Source: Cydia pomonella
Lineage: Eukaryota > Arthropoda > Insecta > Lepidoptera > Tortricidae
Reading direction: 5' to 3'
DNA length: 64,000 nucleotides
Assembly: GCF_033807575.1 (NCBI RefSeq)
Contig: NC_084722.1
Span: forward strand, 2,350,832 to 2,414,831
Below the pieces are notes generated by a model. It was given only the letters and a program-made list of their open reading frames with translations. It searched no databases and was not told where the DNA came from. Made by a program: the position numbers and the translations under genes. Below, one piece after another: positions 30,201 to 42,200 of this stretch (the stretch's first letter is position 1; each line of letters starts with the position of its first letter).

Positions 30201-33200
30201 CTTTTATATTCAGCTGAATACCTTAGTTAATAGAGATAGCTTCCTTTCTGACAAAACCATTCTTCCGCAGACATCCCAAGCGACCTCAGCAAATGCTGTC
30301 TCAGCTGCTTCAAGAAAATCACTCGCTGGCTCGAAACGGTCGGCGAGCACCCAACCCCGGACCCGACCGAAGAAGAAGCGTCCAGATTCAGAACCCTACT
30401 CCGAGAACACGGGACGTCCTGGGAAAAGATGGCGGCCGGCAGTGGGAAGACCCCGGCTAGTTTTAAGGCGTTCTACTTCACGTACCGGAAGAAACTGCAG
30501 CTAGACGCGTTGGTGGCGGAGCGGCCGCCGCCGAAGGGCAGCGATACGGATGATAGGTATGTTTGTTTTGCTATTTATTAAGTCAAATGGGTAGTGGTGA
30601 GTGGTGGCATATAGATAAGCTGTACGGATATGATGGTTTGACTTGACAGTGTGACAGACCAGTATTCGTCACTTTCAATCACGCGGTGTTAATAAGTAAC
30701 GTGTGATTTATTACGTGTACAACTCCTTTCACCATGTGCCGGCTGATGATGATTTATTTAATGCCAGTAAAGTTGTAATTGGCTATTGGTCGGAAAACAA
30801 AACAAAAACGACAAGCTAATTGCAACTAAGCTCTACATATGGCTCTACAGCTTTTTCTCTTACATTTACTTGCTTTTCTTCACATGATATGCTATATAAC
30901 GGCCGTTTTACGACTATAACCAACCTTGGACTTATATACCATCTAGCTCTACAACCGGTCATTGTGTTACCGAAACGAAATTGTAATATTTGTGAAATAA
31001 CAGTATATTTGTACGAAACAGCGTCCTCAGCTCCGGAGACACGGACACGGCGAGCGCGGAGAGCCCGCGGCCGCCGCCGCCGCCCGAGCCGGCGCCGGCG
31101 CGGCCGCGGCGCGACGAGTACGACTCCAGCGCCACGGAGACGGCCGACGAGGAGAACGACGCGCCGCAGGCTAAGGTTGGTACTAAACACTGTACACGTG
31201 TCGGACAGCGTGCTCGGCTCCGGAGACACGGACACGGCGAGCGCGGAGAGCCCGCGGCCGCAACCGCCGCCCGAGCCGGCGCCGGCGCGGCCGCGGCGCG
31301 ACGAGTACGACTCCAGCGCCACGGAGACGGCCGACGAGGAGAACGACGCGCCGCAGGCTAAGGTTGGTACTAAACACTGTACACGTGTCGGACAGCGTGC
31401 TCGGCTCCGGAGACACGGACACGGCGAGCGCGGAGAGCCCGCGGCCGCCGCCGCCGCCCGAGCCGGCGCCGGCGCGGCCGCGGCGCGACGAGTACGACTC
31501 CAGCGCCACGGAGACGGCCGACGAGGAGAACGACGCGCCGCAGGCTAAGGTCGGTACTAAACACTGTACACGTGTCGGACAGCGTGCTCGGCTCCGGAGA
31601 CACGGACACGGCGAGCGCGGAGAGCCCGCGGCCGCCGCCGCCGCCCGAGCCGGCGCCGGCGCGGCCGCGGCGCGACGAGTACGACTCCAGCGCCACGGAG
31701 ACGGCCGACGAGGAGAACGACGCGCCGCAGGCTAAGGTTGGTACTAAACACTGTACACGTGTCGGACAGCGTGCTCGGCTCCGGAGACACGGACACGGCG
31801 AGCGCGGAGAGCCCGCGGCCGCAACCGCCGCCCGAGCCGGCGCCGGCGCGGCCGCGGCGCGACGAGTACGACTCCAGCGCCACGGAGACGGCCGACGAGG
31901 AGAACGACGCGCCGCAGGCTAAGGTTGGTACTAAACACTGTACACGTGTCGGACAGCGTGCTCGGCTCCGGAGACACGGACACGGCGAGCGCGGAGAGCC
32001 CGCGGCCGCAACCGCCGCCCGAGCCGGCGCCGGCGCGGCCGCGGCGCGACGAGTACGACTCCAGCGCCACGGAGACGGCCGACGAGGAGAACGACGCGCC
32101 GCAGGCTAAGGTTGGTACTAAACACTGTACACGTGTCGGACAGCGTGCTCGGCTCCGGAGACACGGACACGGCGAGCGCGGAGAGCCCGCGGCCGTCATG
32201 TCATTTAAAAACAGGATCAAACTGCAAAGAGTGCGGCGGAGAATTTAAACCGAACAAAATGCTCGATACGTGGGAACTTTGGGAACCCAAATTTTCGTTG
32301 TGTTTGATTTTATATGTAAGTGGGCCCGCAGTCGTGCACATACTTGGAAGTTAAAATTATTAAACCAAATTTAACTTTTTTTAAATTTAGTAATTTAATG
32401 TAGTTATTTTTGAGTCTAGGTCAAATACAACTTAGTGTTTAAATAGTGTTGATAATAAGTAAGTAACGCGCGTGTGTTGCAGCAGGTCCCCCCGGCCGCG
32501 GCGCCGGCGCTGCTCCGCAACGGGCCGGGGGCGCCGCCCCTCACCGTCCGGGACGTCGTGCTCAACATGATCGAGATCAGCCTGCTGAAGAACAACCAGC
32601 CCGTCCCGCCCAGCGTTAAACCCAAGGTCAGTAAAAAAAAATAATGTTCTGATTTTTATGACTAAAAATGACATGTCTCTTTTTAGAATAGTTCTTATAT
32701 CATGTATGGACGTAGAAGCTATTTTGGAGTGTGATTTTAACGCTTCATTCATTATACTTTGAAATATGTTCGCCATACTGAAGGATGTTTAACTTTCGCA
32801 ACGATTAATCGAAAATGCGAAAAAGCAAAAATTTTTCACATCAAAGCTTTTTTCGTTTACAGCATTAATCCCATATTAAAATTTATACATTGTGAACTAT
32901 GCTCTGTATCTACCCTGTACTCACCTGGCAAAGTACGTAAAAAAAAGGTGTTTTTTCGTCAGGTGACAACAGGGCTCGCGCCGCGCGAGTCGCTGGCGAC
33001 GCTGAGCGTGGTGAACAGCGGCCACGTGAGCGCGCCGCCGCGCTCGCCCAACCGCCCCGCCACCATCACCCCGCTGCAGCCCGACGCGGCCAAGGACGGC
33101 GTGGTGGTGCTGCACATCGAGCCGCGCGACCAGCGCGACCAGCGCGACCAGCGCGACCAGCGCGAGCGCCCCGAGCCGTTGCTCGACCTCAGCGTCAAGA

Positions 33201-36200
33201 AGCCGAGGCACGACCACGCCTTCCCTCAGCCGGGGAAAACGGTCAGTATACCAAACAAGGGTAAAGGGGATTTTCACACTTTATTTTGAACTTAATTTCC
33301 ATTTCATAAGGTTCAAAATGCGTGGAATAATGTTCAGCCTGGTTGTTATATCAACAACATTTTACTCTAACTGTTCCCGCTGTACAACCACACTCTTGAA
33401 ATATCCTAGAACACAACTGTTTCCTTACATAGAGCCAATGGGACGTTATTAACGTATTAATCCTCATATTGTATATGCATAAATCGGCGGCCGATCGTAA
33501 CATTTCTGTGTAATGTTTTGAGGGTAGTTAGATTAAACCAATAGATAGGTAGGATAGGTTCATTAGGTTGCTTCGGATGCCCGAAGGGGAAACTGCCCAG
33601 AAAAAAGAGAGGGGGCTTTCATGTCTCATCTTATGCCTAGGAATGTCACGATCTACCTGATCTTACGAGCGGCTGCGGACATATATCTTATCTCAACTGT
33701 GTAACTGACTATAAATCTGAAACCCCGATCACCCACAAATATTCAACAGTGATTATACAGTCCTTTATTCACATATTTCATCTCCACAGGTATCAATATC
33801 CCAACCGCAATACCGCAACTCCGACTTCCAGCAACAGTACCGTCCTCTAGAGCGCGAGTCCCCCACGCTCTACAACTCGAAACCGAAACCCGTCGCCGCC
33901 CCGCGCCCGACCTTGAAACCCGCGCCGAACCCCAAGGGTTCCATAACCTTGGGGACCCCGCTGGAGGCCCGCTACGAGCCGCGCCGGACCCCGCCGGACA
34001 CCAAGCCGGGGTCCATAACGGCCGGCACGCCGGTGCACGGCACGCACGGACACCACCTGCCGGACAAGCAGCGGTTCCATGAGATGTACAATAAGAGGAA
34101 GAGTCCTGGTGGGGCCTATTATCCTGGGGCGCAGAATGCGCAGAGGCCGCAGAGTCCGCAGTCTTTCTCACCGGTTAGTAGTTTTCAAAATTGCTTGCCG
34201 CTTTTTAAGTTTTCGGGAAAATGGTCCGTATGAAATAAAATTTTAATTTTAAAAATTGGCTTGAATTTACCCTAACTCGCTAGGGTGTTTGTCCAGCATA
34301 AAATTTGATTGGTTAGAGAAAAAACTCGGTAACAATTTTAAGGTTTGATTTTAAACTAATTTAATCAAACATTCTCTAATTTTCAATTTGTATCTATTTT
34401 CAGTTCTCTCATCAAAATTAAATGATACGGACGATTTGAATTGAAAAATAAATAAATATTATACAAGATTTTATTTATCTTGCAATGTAACTATGTATTT
34501 GTATGGCTCAAATCTTGCAAGTCAAATTTGGCCCACTTCCCCGGTTTCCGATGAAGCTGAAAATTTGCATACATATGTAAGTCGGGTGACAATGCAATAT
34601 TATGGTGCCATCGAGCTGATCTAATGGAGACAGAAGATGGCCATAGGAACTCTGTGATAAAACAACGCAACCTAATTGTGTTTGGGCTTTTTTAGAATTG
34701 TCTCGATGAGTATTAGTTGCCTTTGGTAAGAAAAGTACAGTCAGCGATAAAAACTTTTATGTACGTACCAAGAATGAAATTTTTGCTATAACTTATTTAA
34801 ATATAATATTTTTATACAGAACGCAGCCTTCGGCCGTTACTCGGGCATGGACCAGCGTCAGATCATCATGGCGGACTTCATCACCTCGAAGCAGATGCCA
34901 GGCGGGGCGAGAAGAGAACGCGAGCGACCCGCTTCGCCTTACTCGCAGCCTTCTGTTATTAGACATTCCTACCACGTGCACCCGCCCCCTCCACCAGGTG
35001 AGTTACGTAACATTCACCCCTTACAGACAAATGTCAACAGAAGTTGTGATACACTTCCAACCCCTCTGGGTGGGTACCCATGGGCGACGGCAAAGAGAAT
35101 TTGAAATAGAGCTGGATTGTCAAAGAAAACTTTGTAGCCACAGTGAATTTACTGCCATCTTTCGATACACGATTAAAACTTTTAAAACGCCATTTGACTT
35201 TGATCCTTATTCTTTCACTGATATGTGTTAAATTTGTTTAATATCAAAAAGTGGCGCCATCTAATAAAGCAAAGGCCAAAGGTATGGCGGCATCGTTTTG
35301 AGCGAGGGCTATTACATTTACCGGTATTACATTTGCTACTAAACGCAAGTATTATCTCGGACGATCGATATTCGAAATGTCATAGTTTTCAATCGTTCGG
35401 TGAATTTAAATATTATGTCTGTGTTACAATAACGCGATTAATATCATTACAAAAAATATATATAAATGAAAAAAAAAAACGATTCAGTTGCCTTAAATGT
35501 AATCAGTAATATTTTGTTGTAGGTCACGAAGCGTTCACGTCGTTGGTTGACGCGGCGGTGTCGGCGTCGGCGCTGCCGGTCCCTCGCGGGCAGGCGCCCG
35601 ACGCCAAGCCCGACGCCAAGCACGACATGAGGTTAGTTTGCACATTTAGACGGCTTAAAAACGCACATAGACCGTAAGCGTAACGCTTTGTTTTTTACGT
35701 CAGTATTACGCGTCGAAATTAGTAAAATAGAATAAAAAAGTGTGCGAACTTGTTTGAACTTATTCCTGCTCGTAGCGCTCTCCATCTACGCGCGTATTAG
35801 ATTACGAATTACGATACGCCTACGGGTCAGATCATCATCGCGGACTTCATCACCGCGAAGCAAATGCCAGGCGGGGCGAGAAGAGAACGCGAGCGACCCG
35901 CTTCACCTTTCTCGCAGCCATATTACAAAGAATAGGGAAGTAGGTTATCTTCATACAAACGCACCGCGCACGGCTTGTATGTGTGCGCCATAGTATCTAT
36001 GCGTCACCGCACGCACACTCAAACAATAGCCCCGACTGGCGCACTGAGTAACGGGTCGAGATTTTGTTTGAGTGTGCGTGCGGCGACGCATAGATACTAT
36101 GGCGCACACATACAAGCCGCGCGCGGTGCGTTTGTATGAAGATAACCTACTTCCCCACTCTTTGTACTACGTCGCGGCCTTCTGTTATCAGACATTCTCT

Positions 36201-39200
36201 CTCTCTCTCTTTTACGTTAAGACGTCATGTGCTGTGTGTCCTTACTATTGTATATGAAGGTAGTAAAGAGGGTGTACTTGCAGGCTACACGAGAAGATGC
36301 AACGCGAGCGCGACATGGGCATCGTGCACAAGTACCACCACCCGCAGCATCCACACCATCCGCAGCACATGCAGTACCAGGTAACACGTGGTTCAATAGG
36401 GTATATTATTTATTTATTTATTTAATCTTTATTGCACATAAGAAAACACACTGTACAATAGGCGAACTTAATGCCGTAAGGCATTCTCTACCAGTCAACC
36501 TTTAGGCAAAGCAGATAAGTTGTAGGCGGTGCAAAAACATAGGTATAGGTGATACAATTGATTATACTGTATTTTAAATAAATTATTTCACAACATGCTT
36601 GAAATAAAGCACCATAACATTAATAGAGAAACGTAAATAGCAGTTATTTTTAGACACTATTTCTATTTTATAATTCGTATAGAACTATAGTGGGTAAGTT
36701 GACCGTGACGTTATTTGCTAGTGTTTCATATAAATTCGATAGTAGCAAATCGTTTTGATAGTTCGAAAAAAGAAACTGATTTGATTAGTAGTCGCAGGCA
36801 TGCAGGCTTAAGGTCAGAGCACACTGGCTGCGTGTGCGTAGACGTGCACGTGCGCTAAAATGTTTGAGCCGTGCACGCACACGTCACGCAAGCGGTGTGC
36901 CATCTCTCATAATGATCTGTATATTACAACACGCACGTGCACGTATACGCACAGACATCCGGTGTGCACAAGCCTTTACACACATTCTCAAACAGACACA
37001 CATTTGTATAAGGTGTATTCGAGTGATTCCGAAAGGAAAAAAACATGAAAAATGGTAGTAGGTAATTCCGATAAGACTCTTCTTACAAAAAAGTGTTAGT
37101 GATTTTCAAATGAGTTTCGGGATTACCCTGTTTCCGAAATTACCCGAATACACCTTGGTAAACAAATATTACAGCAATAAAATTTCACTTTAAATCCTTA
37201 GGAGTTATTAAGTCTATATAATACGTCTTGAAGTCACCTAAATATGGACATCTGTTATTGGCTATGTTTTCTGTTCACTATTACTTACTTTACTACTACT
37301 TACTTACTTATTTACTATATTACTTTTTTTATTACTTTTTGTATGGCTGTTGATGCCCCAAATAAATAAAATAAAAATAAATAAATATATTACATTCTTT
37401 CGGAGACATAGGAATGCAAGCTTTATCTGATGACATATGTTAGCTTCGTTTCAGACCCATGTTTTATGTTCGCAGTCGGTTATGGACCGCGAGAGGAGAG
37501 GAATGCAAGCGCAACTACTAGAAAGAGACAGACAGCTGGCCTTACAAAGCCGAGAAAGGTAAGTCGAAGTCACCTTTATTATTCATCAGTATGACTGGGA
37601 ATATTTTTTTTTATACCACGACGGTGGCAAACAAGCTTACCCGTCTGATGGTAAGCTGTCTCCGTAGCCTATGTACGCCTGCAATTCCAGAGGAGTAACA
37701 TGCGCGTTGCCGACCCTCCCCCTCAACGGCAGGAACACAACACTATGAGTAGGGTCTAGTGTTATTTGGCTGCTGTTTTCTGTAAGGTGGAGGTACTTCC
37801 CCAGTTGGGCTCTGCTCTAGATCTGGAATGACATCCACTGGCTGTGCCCTACCACACAAAGCGAGATGACATTCACAATGCCCATACCTCTCTTTTGACG
37901 TAGTTTAAGGACGTACCCGGGTCCAAAACATATGTATACTTTGTATATAAGGATTCATAAAGTTTTGGTAAATGTTCTCACTCTATACTGCTTGTGAACA
38001 GAGCAATAAGCAATACTTCCATAATTTTATACCTACTCGTACTATTAGAGATTTTCTAACCTCAAAAGTAGTGGTAATTAGTTAGCTTATTCCGTAGATG
38101 TGCACGTGCTCGTGCGCTAAAAGTTGCGCACGCAAACTTCACGTAAGCGCTGTGCCATCACTCATAAGGTTCTATATATTACAACGCGCACGTGCACGTG
38201 CCCGTCTCACAAGCATTCAGTGTGCACATGCCTTAAGACTTGCTCACTCTGTTGACGTTCTGTAGAGGCCTTGAAACATTCGAGTCATCATGTTAAATAT
38301 GTTTGATCTTTAGGGAACGCGCGATAGCAGCGATGCACGAGCGAGAGAGACATATGGCGATAGAGCAGCAACACCAGCAACAGCAGCAGATGATGAGCGA
38401 GAGGCAGAACATGATACAGCAGGTTAGTAAACTGCTCCTTGTAACCACTCTCTTTTCCGCGACGTGTTTTATCAAAATGAATCGTTGCTTCGTTGACTTC
38501 TTTTTTTGACGACCGGTCTGGCCTAGTGGGTAGTGATCCTGCCTATGAAGCTGATGGTCCCGGGTTCAAATCCTGGTGAGAGCATATATTTGTGTGATGA
38601 ACACGGATATTTGTTTCTGGGTCATGGGTGTTTTCTATGTATTTAAATATTTATAATTATATATTATACATATCGTTGTCTAGGTACCTACAGCACAAGC
38701 CTTATTGAGCTTACTGTGGGACTTAGTCAATTTATGTAATAATGTCTTAAAATATTTATTTATATAATAAATCATACAGCTATCTTTACAGTTTCTCAAT
38801 GCGATAAAAACTATATAACTTATACTGCTACTATATATAGGTATACCTATACTATAACTAAGAATAAGAATAACACAACACAAACAATGTAATCTTTGCA
38901 AATTCATTCTCGGAACAATAAAATACGTCAGTTCGATTGGCAACTTTTTTTAGAAAGTAACCGTCAAATTTGACAGTAGAAAAATTACTGCCTTGGGTGA
39001 GATTGGAACTCACGGCCTCTGCATCGATACTCCAGCGCTCTGCCAACTGAGCCACCAAGACCTCATCCATAGCCAGCAATTTATTTCCACCATATGGGTC
39101 TAGGGGACCCTAGCGATGGCGTTGCGTGATGGGGTAGAGTGGCTCAGTTGGCAGAGGGCTGGAGTATGAATATATTTTAAATTTATTCTGGGCTTAATAT

Positions 39201-42200
39201 CATCTTTCGCAGACATTTCTGCTTATTAAAATTAATTTAGTAACTGACAAATCAATTATTTATAACAGCAGCAGCAACAACAACAACAGCAGCAACAACA
39301 CCAGCAGCAACAACACCAACAGCAACAACACCAACAGCAACAACACCAACAGCAACAACACCAACAGCAACAACACCAACAGCAACAACAGCAGCAGCAA
39401 CAGGCACAACAGCAACAACAACAGCAGCAGCAGCCACCGCAGCAGCCAGCCAGCTCCAACGCGGACGGCGAGAGAAGGTTGCTGCAGCCGTACAAGCAGC
39501 AACCACCGCACCACCGGCATCCTGCCTCGCCGCACCTTGAAACTTGGAAGGAGACGTGAGTAGTCCGTTAATGTTATAACAGCAACAACAACAGCAGCAA
39601 CAACAGCTGCAACAACAACAACATCAACAATAACAACAACAACAGGCTCAACAACAACAGAAAGGAGGAGTTGTTTTCAGTTGGACTGAAGATATATTTT
39701 GTCGTGGATGATCTACCAGAAAGACTTGGGGATAGGGATCCTCTGATGTTCATAGCAATTTATACCGAAGGCTTATAGAAAAAGCTAATAATTAAAAAAA
39801 ATAAGACAGCTTTTGTTGGCATTTGACATCTAACTTACAATTTTTATGGAGTTTAATTTCACTGAAATATTATTACTCGTAACTGACGTATATTTTAACA
39901 AAAAATGGATATAAAATGTAAATTGTATCCTTATTTGGTTTATAATTTTAAAATTAATACGGAACTTAATCGCGTAAACTTACGTTTATATGGCCTGACG
40001 TTTCGAACGTCCAAAAAACCCTACAATAATTCCTCGCCAGTCTGCCTGTGACCACGAACGTAACGTCACGTTCGAAACGCTAGGCCATATAATAAACGTA
40101 AGTTTACGCGATTAAGTTCTGTATTAGTTTGAAAATTATGAATGAAAATCGTGTTGGTTTAAATCAATGTAAATTGGTTTGTTTACATTATTAGCAATGT
40201 ATTTTGGACTCCAATTTATAGAGGTCATTTTATCTCCAGTACAAAATGTTTGTGTTTCTTTTGAATTTTAGTTTTTGTTTTTGTGTTTTTTTTTATACTA
40301 CGTCGGTGGCAAACAAGCATACGGCCTGCCTGATGTTAAGCAGTCTCCGTAGCCTATGTACACCTGCAACTCCAGAGGAGTTACATGCGCGTTGCCGACC
40401 CTAACCCCACCCCCCTCGTTGAGCTCTGGCAACCTTACTCTTGTGTAGTTCCATTTCATAATTTTAAAGATAAATACGAATAGTAGGAAATCCCAGCTCA
40501 CCCCGTAGTAGGGGTGAGGCGGGATTTCCGACTAAGGTGAGTTTTAAAAATTGTTGGATCGACACTTTGGGATTATGAACATTATAATAGCTTGATTTGT
40601 TATTAGAATATATAATTTTCATAGCAGTAGCCTGTAAAAACCAACTCACCCCTCTGTCATCCCTCCTCACCCCATTCATAACCCTACTGCTCTCGTAATC
40701 CCTACTCACCCCATTTTACGGTACGTATAGTTTTGTAGTATAGTTTTTAGGATTCACTACCTAAAGGGTAAAACGGGACCCTATTACTAAGACTCCGCTG
40801 TCCGCCGTCTGTATGTCTGTCTATCCGTCTGTTACCAGGCTGTAACCTCATCAACTGTGATAGCTAGAAAGATGACATTTTCACAGATGATGTATTTCTG
40901 TTGCTCTCGGTCTCTGTCTGTCTCTCGGTTCTGTTCGGTTTTTTGTCTTATCTACAAATTTGTTTTGGACAGACTATAAGAATAATATTAACGTGGTATT
41001 GCAGTCGGCCTGCGCCGGCGCCGGCCGCCCCCGCGGCGCGCACGGAGGGCACGCTGACGGCCGCGTCGCTCATCGACGCCATCATCACGCACCAGATCAG
41101 CCAGGCCGCCACCGACCAGCGCTTCCCTCCCGTGAGTACCCGCACTATATCTCCCAACTCACTGGACAGGGCACGCTGACGGCCGCGTCGCTCATCGACG
41201 CCATCATCACGCACCAGATCAGCCAGGCCGCCACCGACCAGCGCTTCCCTCCCGTGAGTACCCGCACTATATCTCCCAACTCACTGGACAGGGCACGCTG
41301 ACGGCCGCGTCGCTCATCGACGCCATCATCACGCACCAGATCAGCCAGGCCGCCACCGACCAGCGCTTCCCTCCCGTGAGTACCCGCACTATATCTCCCA
41401 ACTCACTGGACAGGGCACGCTGACGGCCGCGTCGCTCATCGACGCCATCATCACGCACCAGATCAGCCAGGCCGCCACCGACCAGCGCTTCCCTCCCGTG
41501 AGTACCCGCACTATATCTCCCAACTCACTGGACAGGGCACGCTGACGGCCGCGTCGCTCATCGACGCCATCATCACGCACCAGATCAGCCAGGCCGCCAC
41601 CGACCAGCGCTTCCCTCCCGTGAGTACCCGCACTATATCTCCCAACTCACTGGACAGGGCACGCTGACGGCCGCGTCGCTCATCGACGCCATCATCACGC
41701 ACCAGATCAGCCAGGCCGCCACCGACCAGCGCTTCCCTCCCGTGAGTACCCGCACTATATCTCCCAACTCACTGGACAGGGCACGCTGACGGCCGCGTCG
41801 CTCATCGACGCCATCATCACGCACCAGATCAGCCAGGCCGCCACCGACCAGCGCTTCCCTCCCGTGAGTACCCGCACTATATCTCCCAACTCACTGGACA
41901 GGGCACGCTGACGGCCGCGTCGCTCATCGACGCCATCATCACGCACCAGATCAGCCAGGCCGCCACCGACCAGCGCTTCCCTCCCGTGAGTACCCGCACT
42001 ATATCTCCCAACTCACTGGACAGGGCACGCTGACGGCCGCGTCGCTCATCGACGCCATCATCACGCACCAGATCAGCCAGGCCGCCACCGACCAGCGCTT
42101 CCCTCCCGTGAGTACCCGCACTATATCTCCCAACTCACTGGACAGGGCACGCTGACGGCCGCGTCGCTCATCGACGCCATCATCACGCACCAGATCAGCC

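Larger units (their letters stand above)
35632..36283 (+). other. Smr intron, 652 bp: decayed exon copy split by a MITE
   Basis: Consists mainly of the duplicated exon fragment and the inserted foldback, listed separately. The start (35632-35825) holds nothing recognised. Ends TACTTGCAG. Confidence 0.65.
39556..41004 (+). other. Smr intron, 1.45 kb
   Basis: Holds the polyQ-like copy (39575-39665), a foldback MITE (39962-40128), an 'ACTACGTCGGTGG' repeat (40290-40445), a CTCACCCC-rich stretch (40490-40715) and an 'AGGGTTCCGT'-class repeat (40738-40920). Ends TATTGCAG. Confidence 0.65.

Noticed and set aside
30816..32248. Overlapping 80-240-codon ORFs on both strands in the GC-rich 187-bp array
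   Set aside because: Other-frame readings of the repeated Smr exon. Composition is Arg/Ala/Pro/Gly-rich as expected from GC-rich DNA.
37259..37340. TACT/TTAC-rich stretch as a specific element
   Set aside because: Simple low-complexity sequence without borders.
38985..39057. Functional tRNA gene on the minus strand
   Set aside because: A cloverleaf is possible, but the anticodon stem has a mismatch and a second partial copy lies 80 bp away in inverted orientation, suggesting a repeat. Kept only as tRNA-like.
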